Origin: Gallibacterium trehalosifermentans
GTDB lineage: Bacteria > Pseudomonadota > Gammaproteobacteria > Enterobacterales > Pasteurellaceae
NCBI RefSeq assembly: GCF_042433055.1
Contig: NZ_JBHLWB010000009.1
Location: forward strand, 186,001 to 250,000
Length of the DNA: 64,000 nucleotides
Direction: 5' to 3'
Both the position numbers and the translations under genes were made by a program. The notes beneath the pieces were generated by a model that ran no database searches, was not told the origin of the DNA, and was given only the letters and a program-made list of their open reading frames with translations. Position 1 is the first letter of the stretch; the number at the start of each line of letters is the position of its first letter. Of this stretch, positions 25,900 to 34,547 are shown piece after piece.

Positions 25900-27354
25900 C
25901 TATTTTGTTAAATTAGCACGAATATCATTGGCTAATTGTGGGCTGACTTTCTCAAAATGAGCAAGTTGTGCTTCAACAATCGCTTTATCTGTCACGCCTG
26001 CTAATGAGGCTGCGAAGTTAGCCGCTGTGCGTGCTTTTTGTCCTTCATCAAATAGATTATATAACGCCGCGGGTTGGCTGTAGTAATCTTCATCATATTC
26101 TCTGAAGTTAAAGTGTGCCGCTTCACGCTCTAGCGTTAAGGCTGGTGCTTGGTCGTGAGTTGGTACATAAGTTGCGAAGCGGTTTGGTGCATAGTTAGGG
26201 TGTGCACCCCCGTTGTGATCGACACGCATTGCTCCGTCACGGTGTGTGGTGTGATATGGGCATTTTGGTGCGTTCACTGGGATTTGGTGATGGTTTACCC
26301 CTAAGCGATAACGCTGTGCATCTTGGTATGAGAACAAGCGACCTTGTAACATACGATCTGGTGAGAAACCAATGCCTGGTACGATGTTAGACGGTGCAAA
26401 TGCGGCTTGCTCTACTTCTGCAAAATAGTTTTCTGGGTTGCGGTTTAACTCTAACACGCCTAAATCGATTAATGGGTAATCCTTATGTGGCCATACTTTG
26501 GTTAAGTCAAAGGCATAGTTATGTTTTAACGCATCTGCTTCTGGCATCACTTGCACTTTCACGTCCCAACGTGGAAATTCGCCACGTTCAATCGCAAAGA
26601 AGAGATCTTCTTGTGCTGACTCGCGGTTTTCACCCACCACTTTTGCTGCTTCTTCGTTGGTGTAGTAACGGTGACCTTGTTGTGTTTTGAAGTGGAATTT
26701 CACCCAAAAACGCTCATTGTTTGCATTGATAAAGCTGTAAGTGTGGCTACCGTAACCATTTAAGTGACGATAATCTGTTGGAATACCACGATCACTGAAT
26801 AAGATCATAATTTGGTGTAGTGACTCTGGGTGTTTAGACCAGAAATCCCACGCTGCATCTGCATTACGCAAGTTCGTTTTCGGATCACGTTTTTGTGTAT
26901 GGATAAAATCAGGGAATTTCAACGGATCACGGATAAAGAACACGGGCGTGTTATTGCCGACTAAATCCCAGTTGCCTTGTTCTGTGTAGAATTTTAAAGA
27001 AAAACCACGCACATCACGCTCAGCATCCGCCGCACCACGCTCCCCTGCTACAGTTGAGAAACGCAATAATACGTCTGTTTTTTTACCGACTTCGGAAAAT
27101 AATGCCGCTTTAGAATATTTAGAAATATCGTGGGTCACGGTGAACGTGCCAAATGCAGCCGAACCTTTTGCGTGCACTACACGCTCAGGAATACGCTCAC
27201 GCGCAAAGTGGGCTAATTTTTCTTGAAACCATACATCTTGTAAAAGCAATGGCCCTTTCGCCCCTGCACTCATTGTATTATCGTTATCAACAACAGGTGA
27301 GCCTGCTGCTGTGGTTAATGTGGTTGATTGATGATCAAATGGACATTTTAACAT
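25900..27354 (-). CDS. hktE: Heme catalase (HktE/KatA type, small subunit)
   Basis: This monofunctional heme catalase breaks down hydrogen peroxide. It has 484 residues, the size of clade 3 small-subunit catalases. The active-site histidine lies in RERIPERVVHAKG and is followed by RFSTVAGERGAADAERD. The segment NNTPVFFIRDPLKFPDFIH holds the conserved Asn, and the heme-ligand Tyr lies in RLFSYQDAQRYRLG. No signal peptide is seen, so it is cytoplasmic. Its codons look GC-richer than those of neighbouring genes, which may reflect high expression or later arrival. It interrupts the lrp-ftsK order known from E. coli. An OxyR-like site lies upstream. Confidence 0.96.
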   Translation of the reverse strand: MLKCPFDHQSTTLTTAAGSPVVDNDNTMSAGAKGPLLLQDVWFQEKLAHFARERIPERVVHAKGSAAFGTFTVTHDISKYSKAALFSEVGKKTDVLLRFSTVAGERGAADAERDVRGFSLKFYTEQGNWDLVGNNTPVFFIRDPLKFPDFIHTQKRDPKTNLRNADAAWDFWSKHPESLHQIMILFSDRGIPTDYRHLNGYGSHTYSFINANNERFWVKFHFKTQQGHRYYTNEEAAKVVGENRESAQEDLFFAIERGEFPRWDVKVQVMPEADALKHNYAFDLTKVWPHKDYPLIDLGVLELNRNPENYFAEVEQAAFAPSNIVPGIGFSPDRMLQGRLFSYQDAQRYRLGVNHHQIPVNAPKCPYHTTHRDGAMRVDHNGGAHPNYAPNRFATYVPTHDQAPALTLEREAAHFNFREYDEDYYSQPAALYNLFDEGQKARTAANFAASLAGVTDKAIVEAQLAHFEKVSPQLANDIRANLTK

Positions 27355-27441
27355 AATTGTTTCCTTATGAAGTAAGTTAGGGGTTATATTGGTAAAAACT
27401 ATTAATAATTTTATTTTTTATTATTATTACCTATCATAAGA

Positions 27442-27478
27442 TGAATGATAATCTATTCTTTTAATAGTTATAATATAT
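27442..27478 (-). promoter_or_regulatory. Candidate OxyR operator of the catalase gene
   Basis: OxyR sites have four tetrads, ATAG and CTAT alternating with 11-bp steps. Here CTAT at 27453 and ATAG at 27464 are perfect, ATAT at 27475 matches three of four, and the first tetrad at 27442 is poor. In all, 12 of 16 tetrad bases match, and three of four inner conserved bases also fit. The site lies about 90-125 bp upstream of the catalase start, near a TATGAT-like -10. Function is inferred. Confidence 0.4.
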
Positions 27479-27557
27479 GAAAATTTATAAGATAATATCT
27501 TGACGAGGGAGTGGGTATTTGGCAAAAATTTTGTTGATTTTAATGAATGATGACAGT

Positions 27558-27605
27558 AATTAAGTTCAGTGTAATTCTTTATTTAGGAACTTACTGAACT
27601 TAATT
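27558..27605 (-). terminator. Hairpin behind lrp, possible terminator
   Basis: AATTAAGTTCAGT (27558-27570) and ACTGAACTTAATT (27593-27605) form a perfect 13-bp inverted repeat around 22 nt, starting 13 nt beyond the lrp stop codon. There is no clear T tract on either side, so termination is uncertain. Confidence 0.4.
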
Positions 27606-27617
27606 TGATAAATAAGC

Positions 27618-28100
27618 TTACTTGAGTAATAAGAAATTTGTTTGTTTAACTTCTTCCATCACTACATAAGTGCGAGTGTCATTTACCCCTGGTAAACGCA
27701 ATAATGTTGTACCCAGTAATTTACGATAGGCTGCCATATCGGCTACACGCGTTTTTAATAAATAATCAAAATCACCAGAAACAAGATGACACTCTTGGAT
27801 TTCATCTAGATCTTGCACAGCACGATTAAATTCTTCAAAGACATCAGGCTTGCCGCGTACTAGCGTAATTTCAACAATGACTAATAGTGGTGAATCGAGT
27901 AATTCAGGATTGAGCAATGCGCGATACCCCATAATTACACCTTGTTTTTCTAAACGTTTGACACGTTCTAAACAAGGAGTAGGTGATAAACCAACGCGTT
28001 TTGATAATTCGATATTAGAAATTTTTCCGTTGTGCTGGAGTTCATTAAGAATTTTGATATCGATGGCATCAAGTGATTTAGCCATTTTTTTTTGACGCAT
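27618..28100 (-). CDS. lrp: Leucine-responsive regulatory protein Lrp
   Basis: Lrp is a global feast/famine regulator that senses leucine and controls amino-acid metabolism genes. The protein has 160 residues: an N-terminal helix-turn-helix (ISNIELSKRVGLSPTPCLERVKRLE) and a C-terminal AsnC/RAM ligand domain (VEITLVRGKPDVFEEF, then GDFDYLLKTRV and RTYVVMEEVKQ). It is very close to E. coli Lrp. The start ATG at 28100 follows AAGGAT at good spacing; the later MAKSLD start is less well placed. It is transcribed towards the catalase gene. Confidence 0.96.
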   Translation of the reverse strand: MRQKKMAKSLDAIDIKILNELQHNGKISNIELSKRVGLSPTPCLERVKRLEKQGVIMGYRALLNPELLDSPLLVIVEITLVRGKPDVFEEFNRAVQDLDEIQECHLVSGDFDYLLKTRVADMAAYRKLLGTTLLRLPGVNDTRTYVVMEEVKQTNFLLLK

Positions 28101-28161
28101 GTTTTTAATCCTTTTGAGGTGGATAACGTATTTTTTATTATAGTAGATTTCAGATTAAAAG

Positions 28162-28190
28162 ACATCAGCCGTACTTTGTACGGCTGATGT
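28162..28190 (-). terminator. Strong terminator of the yajC-secD-secF operon
   Basis: A perfect 13-bp stem (ACATCAGCCGTAC with GTACGGCTGATGT) with a 3-nt loop, immediately after the secF stop codon on the reverse strand, followed by CTTTTA. It isolates lrp from the sec operon. Confidence 0.85.
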
Positions 28191-28192
28191 TG

Positions 28193-29188
28193 TTATGGTA
28201 ATAATGCTTCTTGATCTGCACCTTCTTTATCGACTTTTGGTGGCAACATATGTTCACGTTTTAAACCAAAATTCAATGCTAATGCAATCGCGATATAGAT
28301 CGATGAATAAGTACCAAAACCAATCCCGATTAATAGTGCTAATGAGAAACTGTGGATTGTTGGTCCACCAAATAGCAATAAAGCAATGACTACAATCAAT
28401 GTAGTAATTGATGTCATCAAGGTTCTTGATAAGGTTTGACTTAACGAAATATTGATAATTTCTACTGTTGAAGCTCGGCGAATCTTACGGAAGTTTTCCC
28501 GTACACGATCGAATACTACAATACTATCGTTCAATGAATAACCAATTATCGATAAAATAGCAGCAACGAAAGTTAGGTCAATTTCTACTTGTAATGCAGA
28601 GAACACGCCGACTGTTACAATAACGTCATGTGCTAAGGAGAGAATTGCCCCTAATGCAAGACGCCATTCAAAACGGAATCCTACATAAATTAATAGCATT
28701 GCTAAGGTAATTAAAGTGGCATAAATCGCAGAAACAGTAAGTTCTTCACCAACATTTGGTCCGACGAATTCAATACTGCGAATATTAACGTCTTTATCAA
28801 TACCACTTAGAATAGATTTAATATGTGTACCTAAATTTGGATCATTAAAAGATGCTGGTACACGAACCATAACATCACGCACACCACCAGAGGCTTGTAC
28901 AACTGCACTGTGTAATCCATTTTCAGTTAGAACTTCACGTACTTTTGGTAAATCTGCTGGTTGTGAGAACGTGGTATCAATAACAGTACCGCCAGTAAAG
29001 TCTAGCCCCCAGTTAAAGCCTTTTGTAATAATGAAGAATAATGAAATTGCTATGACTAAAATAGAGAAGCTATATGCCACTACACGATAACGCATAAAGT
29101 GGAATAGCTTGTATGGGAACTTGATATCATTAAGACATTCAGTTTGATTATCTACATTTGTTGAATTTTTCATGCTAATTGATTCCAT
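28193..29188 (-). CDS. secF: Protein translocase accessory subunit SecF
   Basis: SecF works with SecD to pull exported proteins into the periplasm using the proton gradient. The 331-residue protein has six membrane segments around a periplasmic domain (GLDFTGGTVIDTTF near residue 65). The RND-type motifs GYSLNDSIVVFDRVREN and the repeated hydrophobic C-terminal segments are clear. It starts 2 nt after the secD stop; an in-frame ATG five codons later could be used instead. It ends at a strong terminator. Confidence 0.97.
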   Translation of the reverse strand: MESISMKNSTNVDNQTECLNDIKFPYKLFHFMRYRVVAYSFSILVIAISLFFIITKGFNWGLDFTGGTVIDTTFSQPADLPKVREVLTENGLHSAVVQASGGVRDVMVRVPASFNDPNLGTHIKSILSGIDKDVNIRSIEFVGPNVGEELTVSAIYATLITLAMLLIYVGFRFEWRLALGAILSLAHDVIVTVGVFSALQVEIDLTFVAAILSIIGYSLNDSIVVFDRVRENFRKIRRASTVEIINISLSQTLSRTLMTSITTLIVVIALLLFGGPTIHSFSLALLIGIGFGTYSSIYIAIALALNFGLKREHMLPPKVDKEGADQEALLP

Positions 29189-29190
29189 CC

Positions 29191-31035
29191 CTAAATCGAT
29201 AACTTACTGAGTCGTTTACCACCATAGAGGAAGTTCACGATAGCACGAGTACCAGTAATTGCAGTAAACATTGAAATGGCAACACCAAGAGACAACGTAA
29301 TTGCGAAACCTTTTACGGGACCTGTTCCTGCTGCATAAAGAATGATAGCAGTTAGAATAGTAGTTAAGTTTGCATCGAAGATACTTGAAAATGCACCATT
29401 ATATCCTTCGTTAATTGCCTGTTGAATTGAGCGACCATTGCGTAACTCTTCTTTTATCCGTTCAAAGATCAGGACATTAGCATCGACCGACATCCCTACG
29501 GATAACACAATCCCAGCAATACCTGGCATTGATAAGGTTGCACCTGGAATTAACGACATTACACCAACAAGAATAATAATATTGGCAATTAAGGCGATAT
29601 TTGCGATCAAGCCAAATTTACGATAGTAAAGCACCATAAATAATACAACAATGGCTAATCCCCAGAAGCTCGCTTTTAATCCTTGTTCAATGTTTTGTGT
29701 TCCTAATGATGGACCGATAGTGCGTTCTTCTACGATTTGAATTGGAGCAATGAGAGCACCAGAACGTAATAATACAGAGAGGTTTTGAGCTTCTGCTGGT
29801 GAATCAATACCTGTAATACGGAATGTATTACCAAGGCGAGATTGGATTGTAGCAACGTTAATAACTTCTTCGTGTTTGATTAAGATTGCTTTACCGTTAG
29901 CATCTTTTTGACCGCTATCTTTGTATTCACTATAAACAGTTGCCATTGGTTTACCAATTGCGGTTTTAGTCGCTTCAGACATAATATTTCCGCCTTCGCT
30001 ATCCAATGAGATGTTTACTTGTGGGCGACCGTATTCATCATTACCAGAATTTGCATCCGTAATATGTTCACCCCCTAAAATAGTTTTACGATAAACCACA
30101 ACAGGTCTACCATTGCGGTCATGTTGTAATTCAGAGTCAGATGGCACCATACCATTCTCTGCTGCAGCAACGTTTGCAGTTTGGTTTACCATACGGAATT
30201 CTAAAGTTGCAGTTGCACCTAAAATTTCTTTAGCTCGTGCAGTGTCTTGCACACCTGGTAATTCAACGACAATACGTTCTGCACCTTGTTGTTGAACGAC
30301 AGGTTCTGCTACCCCTAATTCATTTACCCGTTTACGCAAAATAGTGATGTTTTGTTCTACCGCACTGGTTTTCAAACGAGTAAGTTCAGTTTCAGAAAGG
30401 GTTAAAGTAACGTTTTGACCATTACTGATAACATCCCAATTTGGATGTTTACGTTTTAAAACACGAACGACATTTTCAGGTGAGATTTGATCGGCTAATG
30501 TGATTACAGTGGAATAATTATCACCTGATTGTAATGCTTTATAGACAAATTTTTCTTTACGTAACTCGGTGCGAAGATTGTCTTGTAGTTGTTCTTGTTG
30601 TTTCGCTAAAACTGACTTGAGATCTACTTCCATTAAGAAACGCACTCCACCACGCAAATCGAGCCCTAGCTTCAATGGACTAGCCCCAATATTAGTGAGC
30701 CAATTTGGTGTTGCTGGCGCAAGATTTAGTGCAACAGAGTAATTATTGCCTAGTTTTTCTAGAATTTTATCTTTTGCGAGTAATTGTTCGTCTGTACTGC
30801 TAAATTTCGCCAGAATAGATCCATTCTCTAATGCAATAGATTTAATCGGAAGTTTATTTTGTTCGAGAACTTGACGAACGTCAGTTAATGTTTGTTCAGT
30901 GGCGACTTGTCCGCGAGTGCCAGAAATTTGGACAGCAGGATCTTCACCATAAAGATTTGGAAGGGCATATAAAATGCCGATGGCGACCACAAAGATCACC
31001 ATCAGATTCTTCCATAAAGGGTAACGATTTAACAC
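29191..31035 (-). CDS. secD: Protein translocase accessory subunit SecD
   Basis: SecD is the larger partner of SecF at the SecYEG channel. The 614-residue protein has an N-terminal membrane segment (LMVIFVVAIGILYALPNLYG), a long periplasmic P1 region, the family motif KLGLDLRGGVRFLMEVD near residue 125, and five C-terminal membrane segments with GMSVDANVLIFERIKEELRNG. The order yajC-secD-secF is the usual operon. The gap to yajC is 28 bp. Confidence 0.97.
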   Translation of the reverse strand: MLNRYPLWKNLMVIFVVAIGILYALPNLYGEDPAVQISGTRGQVATEQTLTDVRQVLEQNKLPIKSIALENGSILAKFSSTDEQLLAKDKILEKLGNNYSVALNLAPATPNWLTNIGASPLKLGLDLRGGVRFLMEVDLKSVLAKQQEQLQDNLRTELRKEKFVYKALQSGDNYSTVITLADQISPENVVRVLKRKHPNWDVISNGQNVTLTLSETELTRLKTSAVEQNITILRKRVNELGVAEPVVQQQGAERIVVELPGVQDTARAKEILGATATLEFRMVNQTANVAAAENGMVPSDSELQHDRNGRPVVVYRKTILGGEHITDANSGNDEYGRPQVNISLDSEGGNIMSEATKTAIGKPMATVYSEYKDSGQKDANGKAILIKHEEVINVATIQSRLGNTFRITGIDSPAEAQNLSVLLRSGALIAPIQIVEERTIGPSLGTQNIEQGLKASFWGLAIVVLFMVLYYRKFGLIANIALIANIIILVGVMSLIPGATLSMPGIAGIVLSVGMSVDANVLIFERIKEELRNGRSIQQAINEGYNGAFSSIFDANLTTILTAIILYAAGTGPVKGFAITLSLGVAISMFTAITGTRAIVNFLYGGKRLSKLSI

Positions 31036-31063
31036 AATTAAATGCCTTTATGAAAATGAAAAA

Positions 31064-31402
31064 TTAAAATGTTTTAATAGAGCCTTTTGGTAAAACAGCT
31101 GCAATGAAATCTCTTTTAATAGTGACTTCAGTAGTTGCATTTAATGCAACAACAATATATTGGTTTTCATTGTCAGTAGGGATTTTGGTAATTTTACCTA
31201 ATAGCCCACTACTTAATAAAACCTCTTCACCTTTCGCTAAAGAATCCATTAATTTACGATGTTCTTTATTGCGTTTAGATTGAGGACGGAAAATCATAAA
31301 ATAGAAAATTAAACCGAAAATGACCAATAAGAAGATCATTTGCATACCACCGCCTTGAGCAGCTGCAGCATCAGCAGCATATGCTGTAGAGATAAGACCC
31401 AT
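31064..31402 (-). CDS. yajC: Preprotein translocase subunit YajC
   Basis: YajC is a small inner-membrane protein of the SecDF-YajC complex. The 112-residue protein has one membrane segment (MIFLLVIFGLIFYFMIF, about residues 22-38), then the conserved RPQSKRNKEHRKLMDSL and a C-terminal SH3-like stretch (GEEVLLSSGLLGKI). It is the first gene of the sec operon here; tgt and queA, which precede it in E. coli, are absent. Confidence 0.95.
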   Translation of the reverse strand: MGLISTAYAADAAAAQGGGMQMIFLLVIFGLIFYFMIFRPQSKRNKEHRKLMDSLAKGEEVLLSSGLLGKITKIPTDNENQYIVVALNATTEVTIKRDFIAAVLPKGSIKTF

Positions 31403-31564
31403 GTTGTTTTCCTTATAAATAACTAATTAAGTAAAAAATAACTCACTTTGTACTTTAACTTTGCATAGCACAAAAAGAGAAAGCTAAAAATAGCACAAAA
31501 ACACAATCTTGTGAAAATGTTCTTTCCCTGTTGTACTGGGAAGTTGTACTTTTTTTCAGCAAAT

Positions 31565-31594
31565 AATTTCTCTACTTAGTTAAGTAGAGAAATT
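31565..31594 (-). terminator. Terminator hairpin behind miaB
   Basis: AATTTCTCTACTTA and TAAGTAGAGAAATT form a 14-bp inverted repeat with only two bases between the arms, so the innermost pairs open into the loop. It starts 5 nt past the miaB stop codon on the reverse strand and precedes an A- and T-rich stretch. Confidence 0.65.
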
Positions 31595-31599
31595 TGTGA

Positions 31600-33027
31600 T
31601 TAGTTTACTTGGTAATGTCCAACGCCAAGTTCATCTTCTTTACGTGTACGGTGCATAACAGCTTGTGGCGATTGTTGAATACGCAAGCTCATTTCATCTT
31701 CAGTGCGTACGACTTCACCTCGTAAAGAGTTGGTATAAACATCAGTAATTTTAACATCAACAAACTTACCAATCATGTCTGGAGAACCAACGAAATTCAC
31801 AATTCGATTGTTTTCAGTGCGTCCCGTTAATTCCATAATGTCTTTTTTCGATGGTCCTTCTACTAGAATACGTTGTTCAGTCCCTAACATACGGCGACTA
31901 AATTGTGCAGCCTGTTGATTGATACGTTCTTGTAGTAGGTATAGACGTTGTTTTTTCTCTTCTTCACTGACATCATCTGGCATATCTGCTGCTGGTGTAC
32001 CAGGTCGAGGAGAATAAATAAAGCTAAAGCTCATATCAAAGTTGACTTGTGCAATGAGATTCATTGTTTGCTCAAAATCTTGGGCTGTTTCTCCAGGGAA
32101 ACCAACAATAAAATCAGAGCTAATTTGAATATCTGGACGAGCTTCACGCAATTTACGGATAATGGCTTTATATTCTAATGCGGTATGGTTACGTTTCATC
32201 ATTGTTAATACACGATCTGAACCACTTTGCACAGGTAGATGCAAGAAGCTAACTAATTCGGGTGTATCACGATAAACATCAATAATATCGTCAGTAAACT
32301 CGATTGGGTGTGAAGTGGTAAAACGTAAACGATCAATACCGTCAATCGCTGCAACAAGACGTAATAATTCTGCAAACGAACAAATACCGCCGTCATGTGT
32401 TGGACCACGATACGCATTGACATTTTGTCCAAGCAGATTAACTTCACGCACGCCCTGTTCTGCAAGTTGGGCAATTTCAAATAAAACATCATCTACTGGA
32501 CGACTTACTTCTTCGCCACGTGTATAAGGGACAACACAGAATGAACAATATTTATTGCATCCTTCCATAATTGAAACAAATGCGGTTGGGCCTTCTGCTT
32601 TTGGTTCTGGTAAGCGGTCAAATTTTTCAATTTCAGGGAAGCTAATATCAACCACAGAACTTTTCCCTCCACGAATTTGATTTACCATTTCTGGTAAGCG
32701 ATGTAAGGTTTGTGGTCCAAAAATAATATCAACATAAGGTGCACGTTCACGAATGTGTTCGCCTTCTTGTGAAGCAACACAACCACCAACACCAATAATT
32801 AAATCAGGATTTTGTTTTTTTAAATCTTTCCAACGACCTAATTGATGGAATACTTTTTCTTGTGCTTTTTCTCGAATGGAGCAAGTATTGAGTAATAGAA
32901 TATCTGCTTCTTCAGCATTTTCGGTAAGTTCTAAACCATGTGTACTATTTAATAGGTCTGCCATTTTTGCCGAATCGTATTCATTCATTTGGCAACCCCA
33001 AGTTTTAATATGTAATTTTTGTGTCAT
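31600..33027 (-). CDS. miaB: tRNA-2-methylthio-N6-dimethylallyladenosine synthase MiaB
   Basis: MiaB is a radical-SAM methylthiotransferase that adds a methylthio group to i6A37 of tRNAs reading U-starting codons. The 475-residue protein has the N-terminal UPF0004 domain (KTWGCQMNEYDSAKM; conserved cysteines for a second 4Fe-4S cluster at about residues 12, 49 and 83), the radical-SAM CxxxCxxC motif in EGCNKYCSFCVVPYTRG, and a C-terminal TRAM domain. It is transcribed alone; divergent ubiF starts 209 bp away. Confidence 0.97.
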   Translation of the reverse strand: MTQKLHIKTWGCQMNEYDSAKMADLLNSTHGLELTENAEEADILLLNTCSIREKAQEKVFHQLGRWKDLKKQNPDLIIGVGGCVASQEGEHIRERAPYVDIIFGPQTLHRLPEMVNQIRGGKSSVVDISFPEIEKFDRLPEPKAEGPTAFVSIMEGCNKYCSFCVVPYTRGEEVSRPVDDVLFEIAQLAEQGVREVNLLGQNVNAYRGPTHDGGICSFAELLRLVAAIDGIDRLRFTTSHPIEFTDDIIDVYRDTPELVSFLHLPVQSGSDRVLTMMKRNHTALEYKAIIRKLREARPDIQISSDFIVGFPGETAQDFEQTMNLIAQVNFDMSFSFIYSPRPGTPAADMPDDVSEEEKKQRLYLLQERINQQAAQFSRRMLGTEQRILVEGPSKKDIMELTGRTENNRIVNFVGSPDMIGKFVDVKITDVYTNSLRGEVVRTEDEMSLRIQQSPQAVMHRTRKEDELGVGHYQVN

Positions 33028-33236
33028 TGCGGTTATTGAAAGTTAACTGATTGAAATAATGAAATTTATGCTATTGAAGATAGCACCGTTCTGAAAATCA
33101 GACGCTATTCTACCGATTTATCACAATAATCTCTAGCACTTCATTGAGGTATATTCAGGATTTATTTTCAGTAAGTTTTAGGGGCTATGGATGTTTTGGA
33201 GTAGAATAATGTCATTACAAAAAATAGGGTAACAAG

Positions 33237-34418
33237 ATGAACGAGCAGTCTAAACATTATGATTTTATTATTGTAGGTGGTGGTATGGTGGGGGCTGCCT
33301 GTGCGGTTGGTCTGGCACAATTAGGGCTAAAAATTTTTGTCGTAGAGCAAGCACCATTATCTGTTTTTTCAGCAGAACAAGATTATGATTTACGGATTTC
33401 GGCAATTAGCTCAGGTTCAGTGAAATTATTACAATCGTTAGGTGCTTGGGATTATATTGCTGCACGACGTGTTTGCCCTTATCGTCAACTAAGTACTTGG
33501 GAAATTGAGGGCTTTGCGACCACGTTTTCTGCCGAAGAGTTAGGCTTAAGCGAATTGGGTTATATGGTAGAAAATCAGCTTATTCAGGAAGGGTTATGGC
33601 ACTGTTTTTCTGCCTTTTCAACGATTAATGCTTGTGCAGAAGTACGAATTACACAGGCAGAGCGAATAGAGCAGCAATGGCAATTAACGTTAAGTAGTGG
33701 TGAAGTGATTAGTAGCCCTCGAGTGATTGCAGCAGACGGAGCAAATTCACAATGGCGTGAATTTGCTGGCATTGGTGTGACAGGTTGGCGTTATCAGCAA
33801 GATTGTTTATTGATATTAGTCGATACTGAAGCAGCACAACAGCAGATGACATGGCAACAATTTTATCCAACAGGGCCAAGAGCATTATTACCATTACAGG
33901 GGAAACAAGCCTGTTTAGTTTGGTATGATACGCCAGCAAAGATTGCACAATTAAAACAGTTATCGATGGATAAATTAACTCAAGCCATTATGATGGAATT
34001 TCCGAAATGCGTTGGACAAATTACGGCACGAAAATGTGGCGGTTTTGCCTTAACTCGCCGTCATGCTCAGCAATATTATAAAAATGGCGTTATTTTGATT
34101 GGCGATGCTGCTCACACGATTCACCCGTTAGCGGGACAGGGTGTTAATTTGGGTTTTAAAGATGTGAAATGCTTATTAGAGAATATAGCGTCTGCTTTAA
34201 AACAAGATCAACAACTCAATGAAGATCACTTTTTAGCGAAATATCAACGCCAACGTTATTACGATAATTTATTAATGCAATCGACAATGGATTTCTTTTA
34301 TAAGGCTTTCCGTTCCCCATTATTGCCAGCAAAAATTGTTCGTAATATTGGTTTAATTGCAGCAGATCGAGCGGGGGTAGTAAAACGTCAAGCGTTAAAA
34401 TATGCTTTAGGATTATGA
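33237..34418 (+). CDS. ubiF: FAD-dependent ubiquinone hydroxylase UbiF (3-demethoxyubiquinol 3-hydroxylase)
   Basis: UbiF hydroxylates the benzoquinone ring at C6 in ubiquinone synthesis. The 393-residue protein has the FAD-binding motif IIVGGGMVGAACAVGLA at the N-terminus, the DG motif AADGANSQWREFAGIG near residue 165, and the second FAD motif ILIGDAAHTIHPLAGQG near residue 290. Of the UbiF/UbiH/UbiI paralogues it is closest in detail to UbiF (for example RRHAQQYYKNG and the end AGVVKRQALKYALGL). It stands alone between miaB and hrpA. Confidence 0.88.
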   Translation: MNEQSKHYDFIIVGGGMVGAACAVGLAQLGLKIFVVEQAPLSVFSAEQDYDLRISAISSGSVKLLQSLGAWDYIAARRVCPYRQLSTWEIEGFATTFSAEELGLSELGYMVENQLIQEGLWHCFSAFSTINACAEVRITQAERIEQQWQLTLSSGEVISSPRVIAADGANSQWREFAGIGVTGWRYQQDCLLILVDTEAAQQQMTWQQFYPTGPRALLPLQGKQACLVWYDTPAKIAQLKQLSMDKLTQAIMMEFPKCVGQITARKCGGFALTRRHAQQYYKNGVILIGDAAHTIHPLAGQGVNLGFKDVKCLLENIASALKQDQQLNEDHFLAKYQRQRYYDNLLMQSTMDFFYKAFRSPLLPAKIVRNIGLIAADRAGVVKRQALKYALGL

Positions 34419-34489
34419 GTTATTTTTTAGGATTTGTATGTAGAAAATCAATATTAATCAATGGATCTGCAGCTAAAAATATAACACAC

Positions 34490-34517
34490 TTGTCGCCACT
34501 CACCACGCCAGTATAAT
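34490..34517 (+). promoter_or_regulatory. Predicted hrpA promoter
   Basis: A perfect -10 TATAAT (34512-34517) is preceded at 16 bp by TTGTCG (34490-34495; four of six to consensus). A G+C-rich discriminator follows. The predicted start lies about 25 nt upstream of hrpA. Confidence 0.5.
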
Positions 34518-34547
34518 ACGCGGCAATAATGCGTATTTGATAAAAAA

